From Sceloporus undulatus (Eukaryota; Chordata; Lepidosauria; Squamata; Phrynosomatidae), in NCBI RefSeq assembly GCF_019175285.1, contig NC_056525.1, forward strand, positions 135,366,925-135,430,924: a stretch of DNA of 64,000 nt, read 5' to 3'. The translations under genes were made by a program, and so were the position numbers. Every line of letters starts with the position of its first letter. Position 1 is the stretch's first letter. This document shows, one piece after another, positions 1 to 11,166 of the stretch. Below the pieces are notes generated by a model, which was not told where the DNA came from, did not search any database, and worked only from the letters and a program-made list of their open reading frames with translations.

Positions 1-39
1 CAGTGGTCATTGTGATTCAAGCACCTGTCTTGATCTAGA

Positions 40-320
40 TTTTTTTAGGATGCCTGACTCCTTATACTGCAGAAAGTGATCATGTGAACTGAAACTTTTG
101 GAGATTAGGACGCAGAGTTTTTTTAGGTGTTTGATGAAAACTACTATCACTTAGGCCTGGCAGAAGTATTCTGGTCAAGTATTATACTGCCCATAAATGG
201 CTATGCAGAACACGAAACGACCAACAGCTTCGCCTAAGTAGATTATTTATGTGTTGCTGCTACCATCTATTAATTGTCACCTGAAGTATTCCACTGAAGT
301 ATTGGACCCACTTTTGGTCC
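40..320 (+). other. Downstream flank of a protocadherin unit lying before the window
   Basis: The segment opening near position 45 (gatgcctgactccttatact) recurs after the conserved exon-downstream block at about 3637, 21525, 23755 and 31865. It marks the intron flank of an exon that must lie upstream of position 1. No coding sequence is seen. Confidence 0.6.
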
Positions 321-424
321 AAAAATGTTCCTTTTGTGTTGCTGTGTGTTAATTTGTATAAACTTGCATGAGGGGGGGGAAATTTTTTGGTTCCAGCAGC
401 ATCTTGGACACATTTGGTGGGTAT

Positions 425-775
425 ATGAGAGAGTGTGCCTTCTGTTTATACTCCCAGGTTGTGGAACTCCTTTCCCTGTTGGAGGTCGCTTTGGCCCTGT
501 TCCTGATGCCTTTCTCTCGACACGTAAAGGACCCTTTTATTTTAGGTGGCATTGGTTTTTACGTCTGTTGCTACCATGCACTTTAATTTGGGGCTGTTAA
601 CTGTTATTATTTTATCATACCTTAAGTGTTTTGATGCTGTTTTTAATTTAATATATTTAAATGTATTTTAAATCAAAGTTTCGTTTTAATTGTGTTTTAA
701 AGTTAGCAATTAAGATGTTTAAAAATTGTCTTCTGTTTTTAAAATGTTGTACACCTCCTTCAATCCTGTGATAGG
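425..775 (+). repeat. L2-like LINE, ORF2 C-terminus and 3' tail fragment
   Basis: Short frames resemble the conserved end of L2-type ORF2 (a PRLWNSLP-like stretch, then VKTFLLRRH-like) followed by an AT-rich tail with repeated tttaaat. The same fragment recurs at about 3860, 12675, 21730 and 23940, each time after the protocadherin downstream block, so it belongs to the duplicated unit. It is too degraded to encode anything. Confidence 0.6.
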
Positions 776-779
776 AGCA

Positions 780-1755
780 TTGTGGGTTTCACAAAGCTTC
801 TTCTCAAAGTCTCAAGGCAACCTTTTACTTCAGGAACATCCAAACGACTCTTCGTGAATGGGATTGCCCAAATTACCCTTAATATGCTTTCCTTAAATGA
901 CTAAGGCTAGGGTCACCAGGTCTCCTTTGATAGTTTTAAAAACTGTATTGTGGTTTAGCTTTCTTCTGTGTTTTCTGTTATGAATTCATTGCATCGGCAA
1001 GCTTTTCTGAAACAAACGAACATTAACTTCTATTACAAGCATGCAGCTTTATTTAAGAAGTTTTTAGATGGTATGGTTACAATAGTTACAATACATCAAC
1101 AGTGCACAATTTTCCTATTCAGTTTATTTTCACTTGAACGCTTCTACAATAAACTGTTTCTTTCTGCCTCTTTAGCATCAGAACTTTTTATTACCCCTTC
1201 AATGGAATCTGAATTCTGCCAAGGGACTCTTGCCTGCCTTTAACTGATTCTAACGATGGTTAACCATCGCTTTACTCCTCCATTTTATCGCCATTCCTTC
1301 CACAGCAGCCCTTCCCCTATAGCAGCCTGAACCGCATGGCTTGGAAAATGACGTCCAACCTAGTGACTTGTCCACATTTAGGATACTCAATAAATAAATA
1401 CTGAACCCTTACTAAGGAAAGCAGCCAAACGTTTCATATTTCTTTTTTATGCAAAAAGATCAACCTTATTAATCCACACATGCGCACAGTCGGCCTTATT
1501 CTACCAGATTTTTTAATTATGGATTCAAGCATTATGGTTTGTCAATGTTCAAAAAAGTATTAAAATTTCACATATCCAACCCTTGATTTTCCATTTTTTA
1601 TCAGGGACACCCATTTTGCTATGTCATTATATTTAATGAGACTTGAACATCCACGATTTTGTTATCCCCGGAGGGGATCCTGGAAATAAACCCTAGTGTC
1701 TAATAAGGGTCCACTGTCAACTGTTCACCTAGTTGACCTAACACGTAAATGTTAT
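780..1755. other. AT-rich intergenic sequence, nothing recognised
   Basis: No gene or repeat family could be recognised here. The small open frame at 968-1243 has no family resemblance and ordinary AT-rich composition. Confidence 0.4.
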
Positions 1756-1828
1756 TAGTGGGCCCTTAGTATTCTGCTGGAGTTTGGTTCCAGGATATCC
1801 ATGGATACCTAAACTCCTTCTGAGTTTC
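1756..1828 (+). mobile_element. Tigger-like MITE fragment, left end
   Basis: It starts agtgggcccttagtattctg and continues with ggtttggttccaggatatcc, matching the left half of the Tigger-like MITEs that follow each protocadherin exon. The right half is absent. Confidence 0.6.
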
Positions 1829-1839
1829 ACCTCTCCATG

Positions 1840-2340
1840 AAAAGCACAGAGCCACCGTACAACAGTCTCTCCAAGTACATCTCAGAGAGTTGTCCAGAAG
1901 GATACCATTAATTGATGGGATCAAAGCCACTTGAGAGATCCAGTCGAACCAACAAAGAGAGACGCTCCTCCTGTCCAGTTCTCTGTGTAGGTCATCACCA
2001 AGATGACCAATGGTGTCTCTCTTCCATAGCCAAGCCTGGAAACCAGATTGATAATGAATCTAGATAATCCAGTTCATCCAGGAAACCCCTGGAGTTTGGA
2101 ATCTACCACCACATTCTAATACCCTTGACCCAAACATGGTAGTTGGCCACTGGCCCATCATTATCCATTATTGTTGGATTCAATATGAACTTCTTTACAC
2201 CAAAAGGCCTCACATCGCCTCCTTTAGGCAATATGGAACTCTGCCTGTGTAGGGAGGCATTGATTTATCCATTCATCCAGTTCCTCTCTGGCCTGTTTGA
2301 TAAGCCTAAAGAGGACAAGGGTCTCTAAGACCAATGTGGT
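1840..2340. other. Non-protocadherin sequence joined to a truncated exon
   Basis: This stretch resembles a sequence type I associate with lizard interspersed repeats but cannot name. It shows no cadherin similarity and ends abruptly at 2341, where protocadherin sequence begins at codon 609 of the full-length exons. Confidence 0.4.
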
Positions 2341-2934
2341 GGCCTTTTCAGCATAGGAGCCCAGAATGGAGAGGTGAAAACCAGGAGACCACTGACTGAG
2401 CGAGACACAAGCAAACAGAGGCTTATTATTGCTGTCAGAGACAACGGTGTCCCACCTCAGACCAGCACTGCAACTCTCAATGTACTTCCAGTGGATGGCT
2501 TTTCTGATCCTTATCTGAAGGTGGTGGATGTGCGTCAACAGGACCATGAAGATGAGGGCACCTTGACCATGTATTTGGTAATTTGCCTGGCATCCGTGTC
2601 TTCTGTGTTTCTGCTTTGCATCATTTCCTTTGTTGTTATCAAATCTTGCAAGAAAGACCTTGGGGGTACTTTTATTGGTCCTGCTCCTCACTTTCCCCCT
2701 TCCAGGCCTGACATCCCAGAGAACTGTACCGATTCTCAGAGTGGGTCACTTTCCAGGAATTATCAGTATGATGTTTGCTTAACTGGTGGCTCTTTAAGCA
2801 GTGACTTCAGATTCCTTCGGCCTCTCATTCCTGTTTTTTCTGTGGCGGATCCAAATATCCCTATAATCCACAAGACCTCTCCTGGTTCTCAAGACCTATC
2901 AGATTCCGTGGAAGATAATCAATCAAAGGAGCAG
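2341..2934 (+). pseudogene. 5'-truncated protocadherin variable exon (half of EC6, TM, tail)
   Basis: This 198-codon open segment corresponds to residues 609-806 of the full-length exons in this window. It begins in the middle of cadherin repeat EC6 ([18 protein letters not shown]), runs through the juxtamembrane HEDEGTLTMYL-like sequence and the membrane helix (LVICLASVSSVFLLCIISF) into the cytoplasmic tail with NYQYDVCLTGGS and FRFLRPLIPVF. It ends at SKEQ on an intact GT donor (gcag|gtgaga). The frame has no stop, so truncation is recent or the piece has been kept alike by gene conversion. The signal peptide, EC1-EC5 and the promoter motif are absent, and upstream DNA is unrelated. It cannot make a normal adhesion protein. 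An assembly misjoin is possible, although no Ns are present. Confidence 0.8.
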
Positions 2935-3019
2935 GTGAGATAATATATATGATGTTCCATGTGATAGATAACCAGTCTATTAGATGTGCCTTTTCCTTGG
3001 TCACCAGGCACAATAGATA

Positions 3020-3212
3020 CAGTGGGCCCTTGTTATCCACTGTGATTTGGTTCCAGGATCACCTGTGGATACCAAAATTCACAGATGACCAAGTGATATT
3101 ATTTACAGTGCAGTGGAGTCACCTATATAAAATGAGTTATCATTATTATTATTACATGCCATAGGTGGTGGGATCTGTGGATGCAGCATCCATGGATACA
3201 GAGGGCTGACCG
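3020..3212 (+). mobile_element. Tigger-like (Tc1/mariner) MITE in the intron after the truncated exon
   Basis: The ends are cagtgggcccttgttatc and gatacagagggctgaccg, inverted relative to each other and flanked by TA on both sides. It lies 86 bp after the exon end, the same place as in the other units. A short TTA repeat lies inside. Confidence 0.75.
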
Positions 3213-3369
3213 TATTTGTTTCTTCTCTGTATTAATACTTACATTTTAACTCCACTGCATGAAAGGAATATTGAATTGGGTCAAACACATCTAACAGTTG
3301 TTTCTTCATATTTTTTCCTTATATTGTTTGGTGATTTAATATGAATGCTAAGTTATTATTTTTTTTAAT

Positions 3370-3700
3370 TAGTTCATTTAAATACCAGATACATGCACGT
3401 GTTCATCCACCATTCATTTGTTCTTGGTTCTGGAAGTAAATTTCCATTCTACATCAACTTAGTACTTCTATCCTCACAGAAACATCACTGCCCCCCCCCC
3501 CCCATTAGTGTATGCCAACTCTGTTTTAACATCTGTCTAAAACAACAGCTCAGCCATCTGAGTAATAACCAAAAGTACATTGTTGAGTCAAACAATCCCT
3601 TGCCTTTTGGTAATCTTGATCAGAAAAACTGTTTCTAGAGTGCCTGACTCCTTATACTGTACTGCAGAAATTGATTCATGTTGAACCTGAAGCTCCCACA
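3370..3700 (+). repeat. Conserved protocadherin-unit downstream block
   Basis: This intron block recurs at about 11620, 20960, 23505, 31605 and 36310. It contains a cagatacatg-like start, a ttctggaagtaaatttcc-like core and the acatcactgc...acaacagct segment. A poly-C run sits at 3491-3504. It is part of the duplicated unit and no coding potential is seen. Confidence 0.65.
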
Positions 3701-3859
3701 ACTTTAGTAAGTATAGTTTTCCATGTGTTTGACGCTACCATCACTTAGTCATGGCATGAAGTATTCTGGTCAAGTATTTGGTCCATTTTGTGTCACAGAA
3801 GTTCCCTTTGCGTGAAGTTGTGTTTAGTTGAAAACCTTGTATAACTCCCTTGATGGTCA

Positions 3860-4010
3860 CCCTTCTATACTGGGCAGGTTTAGTGAGGGTACAAGACAGA
3901 GAGCCTTCTTGATGGCTGCTCCCAGGTTGTGGAAATACCTTCTCTGGGAGGTCAGATTGGCCTCTTCTTTCCTGTCTTTCTGCCAACAGGTAAAGACCTT
4001 TTATTTAAGG
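3860..4010 (+). repeat. L2-like LINE ORF2 C-terminal fragment
   Basis: The translation contains AFLMAAPRLWKYLLWEVRL followed by a VKTFYLRRHLAQ-like end, typical of the last residues of L2-group ORF2. It is interrupted by the SINE that starts near 4010. Orthologous fragments are present in the other units. Confidence 0.65.
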
Positions 4011-4345
4011 AGGCATTTGGCTCAGCTGTTAAGGCACTGACTCTGATGGCCACAAGGTTGGCAGATTGGCTGTTCGAGACCTAAGTGCCAAGTGATCGCG
4101 TGAGTTCCCATCACTACTTCCAGCTTCTGCCAACCTAGCAGTTTGAAAGCATGTAAAAGTGCAAGTAGATAAATAGGTACCACTTTGGTGGGAAGGTAAC
4201 AGTGTTATGTCCATCTTGGCGTTCAGTCATGCTGGCCACATAACCATGGAGCATTGATAATGCTGGCTCCCTCAGCTTGGTAACGGAGATGAGCACTGCC
4301 ACCTACAGCTGGACATAACTGGACAACCATGGCAAATGGGAAACC
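4010..4345 (+). mobile_element. tRNA-derived SINE
   Basis: A tRNA-like head (ggctcagctgttaaggcact, and a B-box-like gctgttcgagacc) is followed by a body with agcttctgccaacctagcag, agtagataaataggtacca and catgctggccacataac. The same family is at 15738-16073. This is a common squamate tRNA SINE type; the family name was not checked. Confidence 0.7.
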
Positions 4346-4349
4346 TTTT

Positions 4350-5185
4350 ATTAGTGAGTAGGCACCAGTGCTGCACAGTATCCCCTTTTAACTTCATGGA
4401 CCACTTTATTAAGTCAACAATTTCATTGAACTAGGCACTACATTCTCAAGAACTCTTTATTTCTCAGTCTCTGCCAATTCAAGATCCCATTGGCATCTAC
4501 AGATTGCTGTAATTTTGCAGGCTAGTATTCATCACTATTACACTCCTTTACATTGACCCTCACTGGCCATTATAGTGCCTATTCCCCCAACTGGTAAGAT
4601 CTTTTTGGAGCTTTTTACAATTTGTATTTATTCTTATCACCATAAATTTTCTGTCCTTCGCAAACTTGGCTGCTTCTGTTCTGACTATATATAATTTATG
4701 AACAAATTGAGACGCACTGGAACTACTTGTACTTTTAAATTTGCCAATATTTCAAAATAAGTAAAAAGGCTTCTGGAGGACCCTAAAGGAATGAAAATAT
4801 CCAGGCGTTTTGTGTTCTTTCTTAGTAATAAAATTGGTGTGTTCCATTTAAACATTGTTTCTTTGGATCTTGATGCTGTTCCTGCCAGGGGATTTGAAAG
4901 GTTATAAAAGTGTTCCAGGTAAGCCCAAGAAATTCAGCCAAAGGAGAAACAAGAAAAACAGGTGGCTTATCTGTAGTTATGGTTCTTTGAATGATCATCA
5001 GTGAATTCACACATATGGATTATCCTGCCTCTCTATACTGCAGTGTTGGAAGATATGCTCTGAAGACCTAGGTGTGAACTCACGGACTCCCTGAGTATGC
5101 ATTTCTTTATGGGATCATTGAACTTAGAGAATAGTGGATCTTTCCATATTGGTCTCAGTAAGTATAGGGCTATACAGACCACCTG
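4350..5185. other. Unit-shared intergenic sequence, no gene
   Basis: No genes are seen. The part from about 4750 to 5160 (aaaaggcttctggagg, then the bases around gtgaattcacacatatgg) is closely matched at about 13195-13620, so it belongs to the duplicated protocadherin unit and not to an independent locus. Confidence 0.5.
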
Positions 5186-5720
5186 AAAGGGGCAGTCAGC
5201 AGCTACCCCTTTCCTGGCTGGATTGGGGCTGCGGCAACCTCATGTTGCAGCCCTGATCCAGCCTCTGGAGAACGCAAAAAGGAGCCGCAAAAAGTGACTC
5301 CTTTCTGCGCCCTCCAAGGGGCACCATAGCCATGGCGGCATGGCTTTATAATGCCCCTTCGGTGCTGCATCATGTGGATGCAGCTCCAGAGGGGCTTTAT
5401 GATGACGTGTGCCACGTCGACCAGTGTGTGCCAAAATGACAACCTGGGAGTGAGACTAGGGCATCCAGCGTGCAGATGCTGTGCTCTAGCTCTGCCCCTT
5501 TTCACTCTCTTTCCTCCTCACCCTTCCTCCCACCCAGCCCAAACCAACACTGTACATTCCCCTGTTTTGCAAACTTTGTCTCCTCTTCAGTTCCAAAGAC
5601 TTTCCCTTTGAATCTGATGTTACAGGCACCCCCAGGAGGATCCAGCTTCTCTCCCCTCCTCCTCCTCCTCTTCTCCCCCTTCGTCCCAGGCAGACAAAAG
5701 CAACACCGTACCTTCCCTTT
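5186..5720. other. GC-rich insert, possibly a non-autonomous DNA transposon
   Basis: A GC-rich island of about 500 bp lies in AT-rich surroundings. It contains gctgcggcaacctcatgttg and a pyrimidine-rich right half. Overlapping open frames on both strands look like composition effects. The block is absent from the matching place in the 13-kb unit, which suggests insertion. No terminal repeats were defined. Confidence 0.35.
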
Positions 5721-5902
5721 GTAGTGATGGCTGCAAACATTGGATTCAGAGTGGAAATATTTGGAAATAAGAGGAATATAAAGTTTGTCAATATTGGAAA
5801 GATACAATGTTGCTATTGTCTGGCTGGGAGGGAGGTGGTGGAGGAGAGAAGGTGGATCTTTTGCAGCAGTAGCTGCTAACTTCAGATTGAAAGTGAAAAG
5901 TA

Positions 5903-6115
5903 GAGCCCTGGTGGCGCAGTGGTTTAAATGCCTGTACTGCAGCCACTGACTCAAAACCATAAGGTTGCGAGTTCAATATCAGCAAAAAGGCTCAAAGCTT
6001 GACTCAGGCTTGCATCCTTTTGAGATCGCTAAAATGAGTACCCAGATTGTTGAGGGCAATTAGCTTACAGTTGTAGACTGCTCAGATACTGCTAGTTTGG
6101 TATGAAGCAGTATAT
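5903..6115 (+). mobile_element. tRNA-headed SINE
   Basis: It starts gccctggtggcgcagtggtt, has a B-box-like ggttgcgagttcaatatc, and ends in agcagtatataaatgaagt, a tail of L2 type. It differs from the SINE family at 4010. Confidence 0.65.
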
Positions 6116-6318
6116 AAATGAAGTGGTTGCTTTTTTTGTTTGGAAACACTTTGGAAATTTGGGGGAGATTTTGTGTTTCAAGATTGTAATGAGAGTTATA
6201 GATGGTGCCCTTCATGGGAGAGGAATCTTTATCTTTTATGTTGGGGGGACAGCTAATGTATATGTGGTTTTTGCACTTTTTTAACCCCCGTGAATGTGGA
6301 GTGGTGACTGTATTTCAA

Positions 6319-6529
6319 CAGGAGAATTTTATTGAAAACAGAAAACTCTCTCTCTCTCTCTCTGACTACAGTATATTAGAAAACAGCAACTATTATCATG
6401 AAGCTTGAAGCTTCATGCACTCCAACAATATGTGGAAAACACAAATAGTTAATAAAATGCAGTATTGGAATAGTTACTATATTCATCAAGAATTATTTCA
6501 AAAGGAGAATTTTATTGAAAACAGAAAAG

Positions 6530-6580
<51 letters not shown>

Positions 6581-6690
6581 NNNNNNNNNNGATTATGTTA
6601 GGAAACAACAGCTATTACCATGAAGCTTCATGCACTCCAACAATACATGGCTAACACAAATAGTTAATAAAATGCACTTCTTCAGAATGC
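6319..6690 (+). repeat. Local tandem duplication with CT and TATC microsatellites
   Basis: Two copies of about 185 bp (6319-6501 and 6502-6690) both begin with ggagaattttattgaaaaca and both contain catgaagcttcatgcactcc and acacaaatagttaataaaat. The first carries a CT run and the second a TATC run that ends in Ns. Single copies occur at about 13635 and 24815 in other units. Confidence 0.7.
6581..6590. other. Assembly gap (10 N)
   Basis: Ten Ns interrupt the TATC microsatellite. Its true length is unknown. Confidence 0.99.
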
Positions 6691-6889
6691 AGAAATATTA
6701 ACTTCAAATAGATATTTGAGACAGGAGGGGCCCTAAAATCCAGGCTGTTATTGCAAGGCCTGGTAGACAAGAAAGAGTTGGATTCGGAAATTGCTAAGAA
6801 AAGTATGAAAGTAAAAGGTTTGGGATGATTAGTGATCTTTCCCAAACACGTTTGTGTGTATGTGTGTATGATTTCAGGTTGTCTGTCAT

Positions 6890-7050
6890 TTTATGGCAAC
6901 ACCATTAATTTTATACAGGTTGTTTTTTTTAGCCAAGGAGCACTCAGGGGTGGTTTTGCGAGTTCTTTCCGTAGCAGTATCTGGTACAGTATTCATTGGC
7001 AGTCTACCATCCAAGTACTAACCTGGGCTGACTCAGTTTAGCTACAAGAT
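6890..7050 (-). mobile_element. 5S rRNA-derived SINE, reverse orientation
   Basis: The stretch around ccatccaagtactaacctgg and gctgactcagtttagctaca is the reverse complement of the 3' half of 5S rRNA, heavily mutated. The same element lies at 13780-13975 and 25080-25265 in the same position of the other units. Confidence 0.7.
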
Positions 7051-7194
7051 CATATGGAATCTGGTGTCTTTAGGGTATTACAATTGCCTCAAACACATAA
7101 ACACACCAAATAAACTGGAAAGAGTAGATAAGAGAATGCAACTGGACTGAAGCTGAAAGGAGGTTGAGCTGTTGACTTGGTGAGAGGTGGAAAG

Positions 7195-7945
7195 AAAGTC
7201 CAAAGCTGCACAAAACATATTTTAGGAACATGGAATGTGAGAAGCCTGAATCAAGACAAGCTAGACACTGCAAAACAAATAAGGTAACACATAAACATTG
7301 CAGTAATGGGGTCAGTAAGCTAGAGTGGACAGGAAAGGGACATTTTGAGTAAGATACAGTGTTTTACTCAGGAAATGAAAACCAAAGTATAAATGGGGTG
7401 GAATTAATAGCGAAGAGAGATGTAGCAAAAGCAGTCAAACAATATAATGCAAAGTCTGACCGAATCATATCAGTACGACTTCAGGAATAACTGATCACTG
7501 TAACGATAATCCAAGTTTGTAGTCCAACTACAGAGGCAGAAGATGAGGAAAATGGAAGATGCTGTAATGGAATCCAGGAGGAAATTGATCAAACACCAAA
7601 ATGAGTTCTGTTGTCATTGTGGACTGATAAAAAGACAAATAAATGAGTCATAGATCTAGAAGGCAAATTGACTAAATTGAGGCTGCCATACCTCGGCCAT
7701 ATCACGAGATGACATGGTTTATTAGAAAAGACAATGGTGCTTGGCAAGGTAGAAGGCAGTAAAAAAGGCAGAAGCCCCCATTACAGGTGGATAGTCTTAA
7801 ACAAGGAAGGCATGGCATTACGTCTGCAAAGCCTCAGCAGGTCTGTTGAAGATAACATGACTTGGAGGTCTCGCCTTCATCAGGTTGTAGTAAGTCAAAG
7901 TTGACATGATGGCAGTTAGCACAAATGAGTAGCAAGCAGCACCAT
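7195..7945 (+). mobile_element. BovB/RTE LINE, internally deleted
   Basis: The left part is a decayed endonuclease start (WNVRSLNQDKLD-like, then a GVxLI...DRIISVRLQ-like stretch). It jumps to the C-terminal part (LRLPYLGHITR-like) and the 3' end with taagtcaaagttgacatgat and ggcagttagc. The reverse transcriptase core is missing. Numerous stops and frame breaks are present. The same EN-to-tail junction is found in the copy at 26562-27590. Confidence 0.75.
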
Positions 7946-8183
7946 AGCAGTACTAGCACACAGCTATCAGTGTTCTCATACCTCAATATATGCACACACT
8001 TGATGGCAGTTAACAACAAACACTGATAAAAAATATTACATCTCTTTACTACATAATTATGGTATATAACCATATCATATTTGTCTATGTAGAATTTCCT
8101 CTCCAGGACATTACCAGTCTTTCCTTGATGAATCTGTGACCTTTCAAGACAGAGAGGTTCCAAAAACATTTGTTTATTATGCT

Positions 8184-8478
8184 TTAAGGAACAATGTATG
8201 GAAAAAAAACACCATTATTGAAGTGTTTTTTCTGTACATAGCCACATGATGGCACCATAGGAACACAGTTTGCTCTGTGAATACAATTCCCAGGAAGATC
8301 TGAACAGAGCTGTGTCTCAGGAAAAATGGTCAATGTTGAAGGGATAACATTCAAAGCAGCAAGACAATAAGCACTGAAGAACACAGCATTTTTCTCCATC
8401 AGTAGAGATTATTGTTGGACTACAAGTCAGCACGTTTATAGGTGGGCCAGAAAGTGAAGAGAATCAGATTTCTGAACC
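8184..8478 (+). promoter_or_regulatory. Protocadherin promoter block with CTCF-like/CSE-like motif
   Basis: This block is conserved before 18005 and 28098 and, inverted, after 38773. At 8241-8260 it has gccacatgatggcaccatag, which resembles the CTCF core CCASYAGRKGGC except at the YA positions, in the forward orientation. The motif begins 238 bp before the ATG. Promoters of clustered protocadherins are known to need a conserved sequence element bound by CTCF at about this distance. A tttata stretch lies about 45 bp before the ATG. Binding is inferred. Confidence 0.7.
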
Positions 8479-10896
8479 ATGGAAGACTGCTTCAGGAGCA
8501 AACAAGGTCTGTGTTTTTTACTCTTCCTCTGTGTGACTGATGTACTGTGTGTCTCAATTCATTATTCTGTGCCTGAAGAAAAGAAAACTGGGTCTCTGGT
8601 GGCTAATGTTTTGAAAGATTTGAAACAGGAAATTGGGGAGCTCTCTGATCGCAGAGCTCAGTTAGTGTCCAAAAGCTCTAAGCAGTATTTCCATCTTGAT
8701 CCCCACTCAGGGTCTTTACTCATAAATGAGAAAATAGACCGAGAGGCTTTGTGTGACCAGAGTGATCTTTGCTTATTACAAAGTGAAATAGTGCTTCAAA
8801 ACCCTTTGGAGCTCTATACTATTGAAGTGAAGGTGGAAGATGTAAATGACAATGCTCCCAGATTTTCTCAAGATGATTTTCAGCTGGAAATTCCTGAGAA
8901 TGTTCCCCCAAATACAAAATTCCCCTTGGAATCTGCTCAAGATGTGGACTTGGGAGAGAACAGCATCCAGAACTACACACTAAGCCCCAATGAGTATTTC
9001 AGGCTTGGAACAGAAAGCAGTGATGGAAGAAAGGGCATGGAACTTATTTTGGAGAAACCTCTAGACAGAGAAAAACAACCACATTTGGAACTGACACTTA
9101 TGGCTTTGGATGGAGGTGTACCTCAGAAAACCGGTACTGTCAAAATCAAAATTATTATTCTGGACAATAATGATAACTTCCCTCAATTTGTTCAATCTGA
9201 ATACAAAGTAAGATTAAAGGAAAATAGTCCTCGGGATACTCTGGTCTCCAAAGTGGAAGCCAGAGATTTGGATTTTGGTTCAAATGCTCAGATCACATAC
9301 TCCTTCCATCGAGTGCCCAAAAAATTACCTAATTTGTTTCATTTGAACAAAATGACTGGAGAAATCACTGTTATGGGAGAAATTGATTTTGAAAAACAAA
9401 CCAGTTATGACATGAGCATCAAAGCAACTGATGGAGGGGGCCTTTCTGGACACTGCGATGTTCTGGTGGAGATTGAGGACGTTAATGACAATGCCCCAGA
9501 AGTTTCAGTCATATCCCTTACTGATATAATACAAGAGGATTCTCCCCTGAACACAGTGGTTGCTCTCTTTAGTGTTACAGATCATGACTCTGGGGATAAT
9601 GGCAAAACTATGAGCTCTGTGGATATGAACCTTCCCTTTGCATTAAGAAGCACCAAGAATAACTATTATCAGCTTATGATCCAGAGCCCTCTGGACAGAG
9701 AGAGAGTCCCGGAATATAATGTCACCATCACAGCCACAGACCAGGGGTCTCCTAGGCTCACCTCAACAAGTATTATCCATGTTCGGATATCAGATGTCAA
9801 TGACAACACCCCGGTATTTGAAAAGCCTTTTTTTGAAATGCAGTTACAAGAAAATAATATTCCAGGACTACTAATTGGCTCAGTCCATGCTGTTGACGAA
9901 GACATGGAACAGAATGGCAAAGTGACCTACTCACTTTTGCCCGGAGAGCTTGGTGGTAGCCCTGCAGCCTCTTACATCTCCATCAACTCTGAAACTGGAA
10001 ACATGTATGCCCTCCGATCTTTGGACTATGAGGAAATAAAAGATTTCAAAGTCACAGTGAGGGCTACAGATGGTGGTACCCCTCCTCTGAGCTCTGATGT
10101 TGTTGTGCGAGTTCTGATTGCAGATGAAAATGACAATGCTCCCTTCTTCCTCTATCCCCTTCAAAATAGCACATCACCCTGCAATGAGCTGTTGCCCAAG
10201 ATGGCAGAGGCTGGATATCTGGTCACCAAAGTGGTGGCTGTGGATCGAGATTCTGGTCAGAACTCTTGGCTATCTTATGAACTTCTGAAGGCCACAGACC
10301 CAGGCCTTTTTAGCATAGGAGCCCAGAATGGAGAGGTGAAAACCAGAAGACCATTGACTGAACGAGACACAAGCAAACAGAGGCTTATTATTGCTGTCAA
10401 AGACAATGGTGTTCCTCCTCAGACTAGCACTGCAACACTCAATATACTTCCAGTGGATGGCTTTTCTGATCCTTATTTGAAGGTGGTGGATGTGCGTCAA
10501 CCGGAGCATGAAGATGAGGGCACCTTGACCATGTATTTGGTGATTTGCCTGGCATCCGTTTCTTCTGTGTTTCTGCTTTGCATTATTTCTTTTGCTGTTA
10601 TCAAATCCTGCAAGAAAAACCCAGGTGGTACTTTTATTGCTGGCCCTCCTCATTTTCCCCCTGCAAGACCTGACATCCCAGAGAACTGTACTGATTCTCA
10701 GAGTGGGTCACTTTCCAGGAATTATCAGTATGATGTTTGCTTAACTGGTGGATCTTTAAGCAGCGAGTTTAGATTTCTTCGGCCTCTTATCCCTGTTTTT
10801 TCCCTGGCGGATCCAAATATCCCTGTGACCCACAAGACTTCTCCTGGATCCCAATATCTGTCAGATTGCTTGGAAGACAATAATTCAAAGGAACAG
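8479..10896 (+). CDS. Clustered protocadherin variable exon 1 (gamma/beta-type, non-alpha)
   Basis: This large single exon of 806 codons encodes a neuronal homophilic adhesion and cell-identity receptor. It has a signal peptide (1-26), cadherin repeats EC1 (27-129), EC2 (130-237), EC3 (238-341), EC4 (342-447), EC5 (448-557) and EC6 (558-672), a membrane helix (about 685-708) and a cytoplasmic tail (709-806). Calcium-binding DxNDNxP linkers lie at 121-127, 334-340, 439-445 and 549-555. EC1 carries the C-X5-C pair (C92, C98) typical of clustered protocadherins. The tail contains NYQYDVCLTGGS and FRFLRPLIPVF, resembling beta/gamma types. SKEQ ends on donor cag|gtgag; read-through meets a stop seven codons later, so splicing to constant exons outside the window is expected. 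The start has a strong context (accatgg). The exact subfamily (gamma or delta) is unresolved. Confidence 0.93.
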
Positions 10897-10990
10897 GTGA
10901 GGGAATATATATATAAATAAAATTATTCCTTGTGCCAGATAACCAGGCCATTGGATAGGCCTGTTCTTTATTCTCCAGTTACAGTTCATA

Positions 10991-11133
10991 CAGTAGTTCC
11001 TTGTGTTCTGCTAGGGTTTGTTTCTAGTACACCCTGTGGATACCAAAGTCCATGGATGCCCAAGTCTCATTTTATACAGCAGTGCAGTAAAATCCCTTAT
11101 ATAAAATGGCAAAATTAATGTTTGCTTTATGGA

Positions 11134-11166
<33 letters not shown>

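Noticed and set aside
4010-4345. tRNA gene
   Set aside because: Only tRNA-like promoter boxes followed by a SINE body; a second family copy with target duplications is at 15738.
5486-5960. Overlapping antisense open frames in the GC-rich insert
   Set aside because: Low-complexity composition and no conserved features.
6528-6580. CRISPR-like regular repeat
   Set aside because: A simple TATC microsatellite without spacers, in vertebrate DNA.
9669-10653. Antisense open frames inside the protocadherin exons (also 18931-19690, 29024-30272)
   Set aside because: They mirror the codon pattern of the sense exon and recur at the same place in every copy; no independent start context or family similarity.
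10897-10920. Stop codon a few codons after SKEQ taken as the true protein end
   Set aside because: The extra codons differ in length and sequence among the copies and follow a perfect GT donor, so they are intron.
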